From: Pachyseris speciosa
Taxonomy: Eukaryota; Cnidaria; Anthozoa; Scleractinia; Pachyseridae
DNA: 64,000 nucleotides
Direction of reading: 5' to 3'
Assembly: GCA_016490735.1 (NCBI GenBank)
Contig: JAEMWC010000030.1
Coordinates: forward strand, 492,001-556,000
Part shown: positions 34,801-48,200 of the stretch, piece by piece
Numbering within the stretch: position 1 is the stretch's first letter
Layout of the letters: each line of letters opens with the position of its first letter
Program-made: the position numbers and the translations under genes
The notes under the pieces: generated by a model
The model's input: the letters and a program-made list of their open reading frames with translations, nothing else
Told to the model about the DNA's origin: nothing
Databases searched by the model: none

Positions 34801-37800
34801 TTGTAGATGGATCAGTTGAAAGTGAATAAATTTCGTTCTCAGTCAAACAGTTTCTGGTAATGGTCAGTATTGGTGTATCCAGTCAAATTTCTCTGTTCTC
34901 ATTCTAACAGGTTTGGGTAATAGTCGGAATGTTGCATGTCGGCCAGCTAGCTTGCTTTTTATGGAGTCGATAGCAATAATGTGGGATACCACAGGTATCC
35001 CACACAAAAATTCAGGTACAGTTGAACCTCAACTAATGGACACCTCCCGTAAGAGGACACCAAAAGTTCTGTGGTCCCGGTGGTCCCTCTCCAACACTAC
35101 ATTTTTAACCTCCTGTAAGCAGAAACCTCTCGTAAGCGGACATGGGCACCTATTCGGGGTCCACAGGGTCTAAAATAACCTCCTGTAAGCGGACAGTAAA
35201 CAATGTCAAGAAAATTTATATCGAAATAGGTTTGGTTTTGGTGGTTTAATCACCCACTTACCAAGAGAAAAGCAGTGTTTGAGTCTGAACAGTACAGTGT
35301 ATATGAAGGTAACATAGTGATTTTGATTCCAGTGTATAAGCTTATTTTTTCATTACAGTATTTCAAAGTTTTCCTTTCATAACTTTTCTTTGAGCCAGTC
35401 GCATGAAAATTTGTCTCCTTGAAATTTAAACTCGCAAAGCAATTCCAAACCATATCCTACTCCTGTGTTTATCCACTTGCCTTTAATAACAACCGTTAGA
35501 TGCATGCTTCAGGGCCTTGGTCACCCACTGGGTCATGAGCTTGGACACATGACCAACATCTGTTTTGTTCTTCTGTTCGATTCTATTCACCTAAAAAAAC
35601 ATTGGGGATTGAGTATGTTACTGGTTACATCTGCATAATCTGTTTATTTAGTGGAAAGTCTTGTGTGTGTAATGAAAAGCAACATCCCACACCCCTGTGA
35701 TGGATAATTCAATTACAAGTGGTCTTAAAAGACTTGTTCTGGTACCTTTTCTTAGATCTCCCATAGGCGGACACCTCCCGCAAGCGGTCACATGCTAATC
35801 TTAATTAGTATAAATCTACTAGCGTTCTATCATGAATGCTGCTCTCTGATTGGCTAATTGCTACTCACTATTCTGTGATAGATAGTGAGTAGCGATTGTC
35901 AGCAAAATGGTGGCTGCATCTTCGTGTCCTCGAAGTGTCTGTGAGGAGAATTTAGATAATTTACTTGTTTAGTTTTGAACGACTAGTAGATTTATACTAA
36001 AACAATTAGATTATTCGCTCTCGATTTCTATGTGTGATAGCTGATTCAGGCTGTACACCCTCATCAGCTATCATGCAACAGAAATCTCGAGCTCATAATC
36101 TAATTGTTAATTATAACATTTATTAAAATGTGTGTCTTTATATGGGTCTTAACATTAATTTTGGTAGTGAGCTGCTCTGTTTGATATTGTGAGGAAGAGA
36201 GTTTCAAAGACTGGGTGCTGCAAATTATAAAAGAGAAACATCTGTGGCCATAAGTTTGGCAGGTGGTACTTTCAGTAAGTTTATAGAGGAAGATCTCAAA
36301 TTTCTGGTTGGTGCATAGGGCTCTAGCAGTTCAGTAATATTGCTAGGGATCTGGTTAAGTAACAGCGTTTGGAGACCCACACCTGTTGATTCCTCAAAGT
36401 TTTTTTGTTGACTCCCTGTTTAAAAACTAATCCTGGACACTGCTGTACATGCATGTACATGTATCTCATTCACTTGCAATTGTTTATTTGCCATTTTCAG
36501 TATGATCTTGATGATCCTGAGCGAGGAATGATATTTGTGTGCAGTGCCACTCACAAGACAAAGGTAAGAGCAGTTGAATAGGATCCTAAATTTGTAACTG
36601 GTAACATTGCCAGATACTCATACCGTAGGTGTACTGTATTTCTTACATGAAGTTTCATCCTTCTTGATAAAATTAATCTTCTAAGGGCTTCATGTGCTAA
36701 AAAGGGCATTAATGTTGATTTGTTCTAATTTGGCTTACAAACTGGTTGTCACATTGAATACTTAGGTCTGTAATAATTATTATTTAGTGGCTTAAAAGCC
36801 AGAATTTATTGAATTAGCAAATAACTTCTGGGCACTAAAAACAAAAAATGGAAAGAATACAGATCTGACACATGGTTGATATCTTCATCCATGCATCCCT
36901 TCAGTTGGTCCAGTTTCGCACTAAAGTCATGTACTAATTCTGTGAATAGAGGGCTTGAAATGGGAAAATAATATTGTAGACCAGTCCTACATTGTATGTC
37001 TACCACTTGATAATCACTCTGTAATCCAAGGGAAAACACCTTTTAGAGAAATTTTGATTTCAAGCCCTAATAGTTACTTACATGTTACAAGCCTTCTTTT
37101 GTCCTCCTTTTATTGTCACCTTATGCAGGCAAGTGTAAATTTGTCCAGTCTAATAAGCTATAAAATTGAAGGGCTTGGAATAATACTATGCTAAGTGATC
37201 TTTTGGGTATTTTTTTAATTTTGCTCAAAAATTGCTTATTTCTCTCATACAGGCTTGATTTTAGTAAATTTACATTGCTCTGTGTTTTTGTTCACTGTTT
37301 TGCATTTAGGGCAAAAAATGCACTCACTCAAATAGTCACATAGCATAGTGTTATCCCAAACCCTTCAATTAAATTTTGTTGTACGTTTAGCATAACCAAC
37401 ATTGTTGCTTTTATTTCTAGTCCATGTTCTTCTTTTTGGTGCAAACGGAACAGGGTGATATTTTCAAAATTACCATGGAAGTTGATGAGGACATGGTGAG
37501 TGAATAGTTATACTTACCTTAAAATGTTAATAATATGTACTTATTGACTGAGTGGGAGGGCCGACCGGAAAAATATTTGGCTCAAGGTCATGCCGTACGG
37601 ACCGAGCGCAGCGAGGTCGGTGCGCCATGACCGAGAGCCAAATATTTTCCCGTCCAGCCCGACCTGACTCAGTCAATAAGTGTTTTATCATATGGCCTCT
37701 TTAGACTCTTCATGAGCACGTAGAAGATGAAGTTTGTTACAAAAAAATCGACAAATTTGCACAGAAAATTGATCTAATATGTTGTTTGTATTTGTTTTCT

Positions 37801-40800
37801 GGTTGTAAAATCAATTTACATGGTTCCTATTACTTGGGCCATACATGTTCCTAACAGGGCCATACGGCTTTTTCCTTCCCTGCTCACGCTAAGGCGTACG
37901 GCCCTCATACGGGGATTTTCTCAATAGTTTCACAATGAAAGCATGTGCAGGGCCGTATGCGTCATATGATGAAAAAAATTATCTGCCGTACATCAATCCT
38001 GAGAACATTTAAAGTGTTTTGTTTGAGGCAACAATTGAGTATTAATTTTTGCCTTGAAATTGAAGTTGCTCCAAATTACCTCTAGCTGTTTTGGCACAGA
38101 GACTAGCTTTCATGTAGCAAACAGTTCTGTGATTTGATGTTAAGCAGACATCTTAAAAACAAGTCACCAGTCCCATAATTCTCCTTAGATTGCAAGGAAA
38201 ACAACACAAAAGAGGATCCCATTCTTGACTGAGTTCTTCTGTTCCAGTTCAAAATTAATAATAATTATCTCTTACAAGGGAGATCCTTGGTTCAAGTTTC
38301 AGCAAAAAGTAATAACCTAGTGAGAACTTTGAGCCGAAGAACTGCAAGTTTCTTTCATGATACCAAGTTGCCATGCCAAAACAGAGTCACATTTAATGTA
38401 GAACCTTATCATCTGGTGCAATTTTATATTTCAAAGGAAAAAGTCACTCATAATAACCTTACATGAAACCCTTCACTATAAAATCACTATTACTTTAGAG
38501 TCAGCCAAGTGGGTACTGGACATACTACAGTACATGAGTGTGATAAGCCACTCATTATCTTGAACTGTTCACACAAGCCACAAATTAAAAGCCACGATCC
38601 ATTGGCATCTGCGAAGATAAAAAAATGTAAGGCCAGTTTTAACTTTTAACTGGTAAGGAAATTTTTTTTAACGCACTTAATGAAGAACAAGCGTTGGGTT
38701 GAGTGTACAAGGACAAGCTGTGTAAGCAGGGATACCTGTAGGTGTATTTCAATCTGTTGTTTTGTTAGTCAGTTGTTAATATGTCTGTTTTTAGTGATGT
38801 TAGTTGGTTTGTCTATTGTTTGTATGTTGTTGATGTTGTCAATAAGTCAGCTTTAAGGTACAGTAAGTTGCTGGAAATGCTTTTTGCTAATTACCGAAAC
38901 ACACAGTCCAGTCTGACTGTTAACAGTCTTTGCAGCCAATGACATCATGGCTTATAAAACTGACAGATGACCAATAGTGTCACAATTTAAGTGACCAATT
39001 GGATTAGTAGCCAGAGAGTATACTGTAGATACACAATGATCTTACTATTAATATCACACAAAAGTTTCACTTTAACTCTTATGATACAGTACAATCATGT
39101 AACTTCTGCTCAGGTTGCTGGAATATCATTTAGTTAATACCATATCAAAAAGTTGTTTTCTTGGCAGTGTCTTGTGGCAAATGCAAAAAAAAAAGGTTTA
39201 TATGTATAGTGTGAAACTAAATATTTAAATAAATTTTTGGTAATTTCACATTCCAACTTATCTTTAGGTAACTGAACTCCGTATGAAGTACTTCGACACA
39301 GTACCTGTTTCTGCATCCATGTGTGTTCTCAAGACTGGCTTCCTGTTTACTGCCTCAGAATTTGGAAACCAGTAAGTGTGAAATAACTTTTCCAGCTAGA
39401 AATTTTGAAGAAAAGTTATGATTGATTGCAGTGTATTTTGGTACATGTGATTGTGCAAAACTAAAGGAACATGTGACAAGAGATGAAGTTACCTTTGGTC
39501 AGAGGCCTAAAATAACACCCTTCTAGGACTTGTTTCCAGCATCAGCCTGTTGTCATTGATGTTATTTTATAATAGTTTCTGTAATGATCTCTAATCCTAG
39601 CATTAACTGTTCTGTTTTATTTTTTGTACTAAATTCTTAGTGTAAAGTGCCTGTTACAATATAATTTTGTTTAGTTATGCTTAGAGCCTGAGATGATACA
39701 TATACATTTTAATTTTCACAAACATCTTTCAGTTTATAACATTCTGGCATTTATAAGTATCCTTGCTCAAACCCATTAATGTATTGTTTCCTTCCATGTT
39801 TCAGCTACTTGTATCAAATTGCACATCTCGGAGATGATGATGATGAGCCTGAGTTCTCCAGTGCTATGGAGCTGGAAGAGGGGACAACTTTTTTCTTTAC
39901 TCCTAGAGGCCTCAAGAATTTGGTGCTGGTTGATGAAATGGAGAGTTTAGCTCCAATAATGTCTTGCCAGGTATGGGCTGGTCATTTCATTATTGGTTGG
40001 TGTTGAATTCCCAAATAGTATATGGTGATGCTCAAAGTGCAATATAGATGCTGTCCCAGACATACTCAAGAGTGTCATTTCAATACTCCAAATTGATCAG
40101 TATTCACGACATGGCTAGACTGGCCGGCCAGTTTTGACAAAAGGAAAATGCACTGAAATTACTGATTCACTAACTTGCAACTTTTGTTTTGAATTCAAAT
40201 TCCAGTGGCTTGCTCACAATTTTAAGATAATGACTTAGGAATTCAAATTTTACTTACTCTTTTTCAGATTGCTGATTTAGCAAATGAAGACACACCCCAG
40301 TTGTATGCTGCATGCGGCAGAGGGCCTCGCTCCTCTATGAGAGTCCTGAGACATGGTCTGGAGGTAAAAATAATTATTACTCTTGTCCTCTCAGTCTGGT
40401 GCAAAGAGTTGGTAACATATTTCAAAATGTGTTGTTTGAGCTCCAAGAACTTGCTAAAAAATATAATGTATTTTACTGAGGCCTTCCAAGGGTCGGTTGG
40501 GTGCCGCTTTGTCACTCGTTTATGACTCTGCCTGTCCCTTGTTTTGTTAGGGACAAATGTCACTGTTGCAAAGAAAACAAAGAGGAATGGAAAGTGAATT
40601 GTTGCTGTCGCAAACTATCGAGCATTTTCTGCCAATTTCTGTCGGTTGTTGGTGTTTTGGGAGAAGATTGTCACCTGTTTATGGAGCCGTGTCACTTGTC
40701 GCTTCTACCCCTTTGAAGGCCTCTTCTCATTCTTCCGTTTTTTAACTTAAGTCAGTCGTCTCTTCTGCAAGCATTTCAACCTCGTTCCCAGGGTCTCTCC

Positions 40801-43800
40801 TCTTCCTGCCCCCTGTGAACGAGGTTACTAGCATTTTTCTCCTTCCCTACAGCTGTACTTCCCCTAGAGATGAACTCTTCTGTAGTTTTCTGTTTGGTTT
40901 GACTTTTGTTTGTTTGCTTTTTGTAGTTTTCTTTTTGGTTTGACTTTTGTTTGTTTGTTTTTTGTTTTGTTTTGTTTTGTTACTTTAACCACAAGAAAAA
41001 CGAAACAAAATCCTTAGCTCAACTTTTAGTAAGTCTAGGGCAGGGTAAGAAACAACTTACTATACGATGTTCCCTCCGTGCCTGTGAACAGTTTGCTTTT
41101 GTGGCCTTAATTGAGGTACTTCATGCAAAAATAGCCTTTCCTGTCTGTCAGTGTATGCTGTTGCAATGGTCAAACCTTCATTTTTGCATGAAAGAATGCT
41201 AAGGGTATTAAATTGTAGATTAGAAAGTGTATCTCTTTTCAGTTTTTTTTCCTTATTAAGGTTTTAGTCAGGGAAATTGTTTTTATACAGGGTTAACCTC
41301 ACGATTTCCCTTTTCAGGATGTTTTTGTATTTGTGTTGTAACCTCCTGAATAAAATGTTATGTTATGTTGTGTTTCAGAGCAACTGAACTGCATTCATTA
41401 TTGTTTTTCTTGTAATATAGTTGCTTCCAGTTTTTATAGACTGAACAGCTGTACTCCTGCAATATTGATCTAACTTAGTAAAATACCCTTTTTATAGGTA
41501 TCTGAGATGGCTGTGTCCGAGCTACCAGGTAATCCTAATGCTGTTTGGACTGTGAAGACACACTCACAAGGTAGGTTCTTACAGAGTTTGTCTCTTGCTG
41601 CTTGTCTTTCATCTCTGTTGCTTGGAATTGTCCTGTCTTTAAGTGTTAGGAATGTGGCACAGCCTCCTAGATCTTGAGCTCGGACATTTGTGAGCCATAC
41701 GTAGTAACAGAAAGTTTAATGTTCCCCTTCAGTTTACTGCCTTTCTTTGCCTTTTTTCCTGTCACTATGGGCAGTTGCTTGCCACTGCAAGTGCAACGAC
41801 ATAAGAACAAGTTTCATAATGTACAGGACATGCAATTGTGGAAACTGCACAAACGTTTCCTCTTCTGGATAACTTTACAGTAATTTTGAATTGTGCCAAT
41901 GAATGGAGACAGGTTTTGCATTTTAAGAGAGAATGCACAGGAAAATCGAGCAAAACGGAAAATTCGTGGCCACAGACGAAAACCTAACCTACCCTCATTT
42001 TAAGTCTATAGAGAGGTACTGACGAGTTTACAAACCTCCTGGGGTTTATTCTCCGAAATACGGTCGATTTTTGGAATTATTTGAGGATTTTTATTTCGCC
42101 CGTCTGACGCCTGAAATTAGCCGCCTCACGAGGAAAAATAGACCGGCCGAAATAACTGCTTCGCGTAACCAAACATGTCAACCTATCGGCAATCTAACAC
42201 TTAATTTCTATAAAATGGACATCTAGCATCCTATTTACGACAGATTTCCGATTCTGAAGTGTAAAAGCAACGCTTGTTAACCGCTTTCTAAATGGCCAGT
42301 TGACAAGAGCTCACTAATGCGAAAGTTTATAGGCAAACCTGAAATCGAGCTGCTGGCTATGGGAATTCTCCGAATTGCCCCAAATTTTAGTTTTGAAGTC
42401 TCGAGATATAGTGTTTAAACGTACATGAAAATTTTGGTTGGGTTTTTTAGCGAGCGCTTCAGAATAAGTCGACCAATTTGAAGAAATTTTGCCCTAAGTG
42501 ACCTCAAATTGACCTCAGACTGTTTGTTTACATTGACTATTCGCATCGGTTACATTGAAATGAGCTCTCCATATTAACTAATATTCTCATTCCATATTTC
42601 ATTTGATAATGAATTTGACTTACCACTATATAATGGCGTCGAATAGGTGCAAGGATTGTCTTGAAGCGGCAGAATGAAGCCGAGTTGTTGTCCAAACTAG
42701 ATCTGATGTAAAAGTTTCAGAAATTCCTTTGTCAAATTTGCCTATAATTATATGTGAATGTAAGAAACGCTGCAGCTCATCAACCAAATGCCTGGGTAAG
42801 TTGTTGAGACATCTGTGACACACTTAGATCTGTTTTAGTGTTAGAGTGTTGGAACTGGAGCTGATAAGAGCTCACTCTAGAGCTGGTAAGACCCGACTGA
42901 TGTAGGGCGTTATTGTCGATTGCGTGACAGATTTTGAAACACCCTACGGGATAAATCTTGTCTCCGAAAATCCCCCACCCCCAAATCACTTTTCTAATGG
43001 TCCATCTTTAAAGATGAAATATCCAAAAAATAATAATCAAGGGGTATATTCACGTAACAATAGCCGTGAAGCGTCTCGGTTGCATATCTTAACAAAACGT
43101 GTGCCAGCGTCTCCATCATGGTGTTTCGTCCGCAAAATTCCTCAAAGAACACAGATTAATATAACTATTCGTTTCTTTATTTTCCGGTAGGTTAAACGAA
43201 TTATTTATGTTAGTCCGGGTCGAGAAACAGTCCTTCAGGTGCAATCGAGTGGCAGCTGTTTGGATTTAGCTCTAAAAATCGGCATGTGCTAAAACCAGGA
43301 ACACCGGAACAAAAACCACCGGAACGGAACCACCGGAACGAAACCACCGAAACTTGCGAAACAACCGAAACTGTCGGAAAAGAACGAACGGAACCACCGG
43401 AACTACCGAAACGAATTTTTAAAACATTGTTGGCTTTGCATTGTTTTAAGCCGCGTATTTGGCGCGCGTAAAGAGAGGACGCTAAATCAGGGACCACACA
43501 GAGGGAGGGGCTGGAGTAGGTTTAGCCCCCCCCCCCCTACTTTTTTGCAAAAATAAAAATACATTAAACAAAAAATATTTTAACAAAAATAACCGAGCCA
43601 AAAATAGCAAAAAATCGTTTATTCGAAAGTGACCAGAGTTACTGGCAAAGACAAACACGCAGATAAATAGACAGAAAGAAGTATTAGTTGTTACAATTAT
43701 GAAATACGAGCTTCAGATCATTTTATGATGTAGTTTTACTGAAAAGTAAAAGCTATCCCTCCATGACAGGACCGATGTTACCAAGGAGAACTCGCGCGCA

Positions 43801-45231
43801 GAGAAGGATTGAAATTGGCACTGGAGAGCCAACATATCCTGTGACCGCACAAGACTATTACAGGCGAAGATAGTTTGAAGCTTTTGACTTTATGATGAAC
43901 GCTATTGACCAGCGTTTTGACCAGCGAAGCTTTGATACGTATGCGAAGATTGAGTCTCTCTAAGTTAAGACCCTCAATTGGCAGGACAAATCAGAAGAGC
44001 TAAAGTTTATGGAAAAACTGTATAACGATGATGTTAATATGTCAATGTTAACTGCCAAGATAGAAATTTTACAAGTGCTGCTGAAGGATGGTGATTATTC
44101 GTGTTTTGACGACATCATAGTAAAAATTAAAGAGCTACCCAACCCAGAACGGGAAATGATAAATAATGGTAATTGAACTGAGTGGAGTGCAATTTGGTCT
44201 GAAATCATACGCGTGATTCAAAATCGAACAAGCCGCAGCGCGAGTTCGATTTGAAATCAGACCAAAAGTTCAATTAACACTTTATTCAGCCATTTCGAAA
44301 TCACAGTTTTTTTGTCAATATTAATATTTGCTTATCCATGAAATTTGATAGGTTAGTATTATTTCACTTTCATTTTGATCAGTTACAGAAAGGATGCGAT
44401 TTAGAGTAAAAAATGGTGCGATTTGGGAATAAATTGCACTGTTGAGATCCAATCGGATTGCAAGGATCACCAGTGATTTCAAAATGAATGTAATAAAAGA
44501 AGTTATCACGTTATGTGAGCTCATTGTCGTAAATCCGGCAACCGGTGAGACCGGTGAAAGATCCTTTTCGACTGTTCGGAGGCTAAAAACATGGCTCCGT
44601 TCAAGGATGAACCAGGAACGATTTAGTAACCTGACAGTTTTAAACATACACAAAGGAAGAACTGACAGGCTTTCCACCATTGACATTGCAAACGAATTTA
44701 CCGACCGCAACACAAACAGAAAGCGTAAATTTGGCACTTTTCAAGTAATGATGTGCAGTAACTTTAATATCATTCACTTAATTATTTTCAGTTACCGTTT
44801 TGTTAAATTTCAGAGCCGTGGAAATATTTTGAATGAATAATCAAACAATTATTGAACTCGGCTTTTGTATGATATGAAGATATGCAGATCTCGGAGGGTG
44901 TTATCCTCCTCAAGCCTTCGGCTTTGGCGGATAACATCCTCCTCGATCTGCATAATTCTTCATATCATACTCAGCCTCGTCCCATAATTGCTAATTATAC
45001 AGCGTTGAGTTCAAGGCAGTTCAAGCAAAATCGTTGGATCTCTGGCTTATTTATAGTAATTACGGTATAACAGTCTATGATATTTCAATATAGTGATGGT
45101 GAATTTTGAGACCCGATAACAACATCCCTGAAGATGTGGAAAAAAATTAATAGTTTTATCAGTATAAAAGCATTCTCCGTAACTTTATGCCTCCCCCCTC
45201 CCCCCAAATTTCGTCCACGCTTTTTCTTTAG

Positions 45232-45298
<67 letters not shown>

Positions 45299-48200
45299 AA
45301 AAACTTGCTGCGCTGTCCCTGTAAATCCCTGCTGGTTTAACGAACGTTGCGTTTAAAGCCAAGACCAAGTGTCACCCGATGGCGAGGACATATCTTGAGT
45401 TGATCAATGTTTTGTGGGCGTGAAAAGTGATGCGCTCTTGCGAGAATAAGCTCAACTTATCTATAGTACTCATGCTTATTTATAGGACGGCTGCAGTTGA
45501 GCAATGGCATGCATGACTTTGACAGACATGACTTTGACAGACATTATCCATGCTACTGAAACCACTCTTGAATTGAACACGTTTCACCTTCTATAGAGTA
45601 AAAACATAATTTCTGCACTCTAGTGCAAAACCCTGACCGTAGGGATTGGTCGATTCACGTCTTTGGCAAAGACGCGCAAACACTATTTGCGCAACCTGGA
45701 ATTCAGCTAAGTAGGGGTGCCGAGGCGATTGGGAAATCTGGATCCGAATTTCCGATCAAACACAAAATCTGAAAACGGATTTCGCGGCGGATTTTGTTAA
45801 TAGGAATCTTTCCCCGACATGGATTTCAATCATCAAAATCCGTCGCGAAATCCGTGCTCGACTGCAGTGAAATCCGAAATATCCAGATTTTAAGATTGCC
45901 AATCGACTGCACCCGAGGGGCTGTTCTCGACCCCAGGACTAACATAAATAATGAAGAAACGAATAGTTATTAGGGTTGTTTCTCTGCGAGAATTTTGGGG
46001 AAGCAACATCATAATAAGGATGCTGGTACATGTTGTGTTGATATGAAAATGAGACGCTTTTTCAAAGGGCCATTGTTGCGTGAATTTACCCCTTGGGAAA
46101 ATTTTTTTTTTGGCTACTTTATTTTTAGGGATAGACCATTGGAAAAGCGATGGGAGGCTGTAGAAAGGATTTTCGGAGACTCAAGAAGCACTTTTCATTT
46201 GAATGGAAAAACCGGGGAGAATTTTCTATCTTAAGGAACGGAACAATTTTTCTCAATCAAAATAGAACTGGAATAGAGTGTTCTTTTTACACTGAGGGTG
46301 TACTCTTTAAGAAACTAAGTACTAACAAAAACAACACTAAGTCGCACGTCGGAAGTCAACCAAGGAGCATGGAACTAGTGGAACGCCGCAGATATTACAG
46401 GATTTTAGGATCATTCCGACAAGAACAAGAAACAGGAATACCTCAGATAGTATTCCTTATATGTTGTAAACAAATTCCGGTGGAAAAATCCGTTCCATTT
46501 GATTTACTAAGGGAACAACCGGGTTTTCGAAAGTGCCAAGGATTTCGCCCGAGGGATATTTCAAAATCTGTCACGCAATCGACCATAGTTCGGGTCTAAT
46601 CAGCTCCATAATGACCTCTTCTCAGCTCCAGTTCCAACACTAAAACAGATCTAAATGTGTCACAGATGTCTCAACAACTTACCCAGGCATATGGTTGATG
46701 AACTGCAGCGTTTCTTACGATCAGATATAATACTAGGCAAATTCGACGAAGGAGTTTCTGAAAGTTTTATATCAGATCTGCAACAGTTTGGACAACAACT
46801 GAACCCGATTGCAGCCTCTATCGGCTTCATTCTGCCGCTTCAAGACAACACACGCTACTATTCGACGCTATTATACAATGGTAAGTCAAATTCATTCTCA
46901 AATGAAATATGGAATGAGAATATTAGTTAATATGGAGCGCTCATTTCAATGTAACCGATGTGACTAGTCAATGTAAACAAACGCTCTGAGGTCAATTTAA
47001 GGTCACTTAGGGCAAAATTTCTTCAAATTGGTCGACTTATTCTGAAGCGCTCGCTAAAAAACCCAACCAAAATTTTCATGTACGTTAAAACACTATATCT
47101 CGAGACTTCAAAACTAAAATTTGGGGCAATTCGGAGAATTCCCATAACCAGGAGCTCGATTTCAGGTTTGCCTATAAACTTTCGCATTCGTGAGCTCTTG
47201 TCAACTGGCCATTTAGAAAGCGGTTAACAAGCGTTGCTTTTACACTTCAGAATCGGAAATCTGTAGTAAATAGGATGCTAGATGTCCATTTTATAGAAAT
47301 TAAGTGTTAGATTGCCGATAGGTTGACATGTTTGGTTACGCGAAGCAGTTATTTCGGCCGGTCTATTTTCCCTCGTGAGGCGGCTAATTTCAGGCGTCAG
47401 ACGGGCGAAATAAAAAATCTCAAATAATTCCAAAAATCGACCGTATTTCGGAGAATAAACCCCAGGAGGTTTGTAAACTCGTCAGTACCTCTCTATAGAC
47501 TTAAAATGAGGGTAGGTTAGGTTTTCGACTGTGGCCGCCTTTTGCTCGATTTTCCTGTGCACTTGCTCTTAAGGATCTATGCGTTGATAGTTATTTAGTT
47601 AGCTAGTTTATTTAGTTCAGTACCCCGTCAAGCCTCTTTGCTCTCATGGTCACCATTTCTTGTTTTTCACAGATGAATTTGACTCATATATCGTGGTGTC
47701 CTTTATAAACGCTACCCTGGTGTTGTCCATTGGGGAGACAGTTGAAGAAGTCACTGATAGTGGTTTTCTTGGTACCACACCCACCTTGTCCTGTTCACAG
47801 CTGGGTGAAGAAGCTCTATTGCAGGTAAATTATTAAGAAGCTTTTGATTCTAGTAAAGACCTTACTTTACTTTCCCTTCCTTTCTCCCTCCCTCCTTACC
47901 TCCCTTCCTCCTTACCTCCTTACCTCCTTCCCTCCCTCCCTCCCTTCCTTCCCTCCTTCCCTCCTTTCCTTCCTCCCTTCCCTCCTTCCCTCCCCTCCTT
48001 CCCTCCCTTCTTCCTTCCTCCCTCCCTCCTTTCCTCCCTTCCTCCTTACCTCCTTCCTTCCCTCCCTCCTTCCCTCCCTCCCTTCCTTCTCTCCCTCCCT
48101 CCCTTCCCTCCTTCCTATATTTTTATTGATAAATAAGTACAGAAAGCACAAGTTAACGATAATAAGATGCCAAAGCCAGAGGCTTATGTGGTGTAGGTCA

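Larger units (their letters stand above)
41927..47568. mobile_element. 5.6-kb element with about 1-kb terminal inverted repeats in SF3B3 intron 11
   Basis: Left arm about 41927-42947, right arm about 46552-47568, near-identical inverted copies. The ends read TTAAGAG-AATGCACAGG in both arms with TTAA outside (41923-41926 and 47569-47572), so a TTAA target is likely, as in piggyBac and Kolobok elements. Each arm holds an outward-facing exon-like ORF. The centre contains a dead hAT transposase, several MITEs, a (CA)n tract and ORFs without known domains. No transposase matching a TTAA family is readable. Confidence 0.82.

Noticed and set aside
43768..44755. Active hAT transposase driving the 5.6-kb element
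   Set aside because: Two in-frame stops and an inserted MITE; 1-kb TIRs and a TTAA border do not fit hAT.
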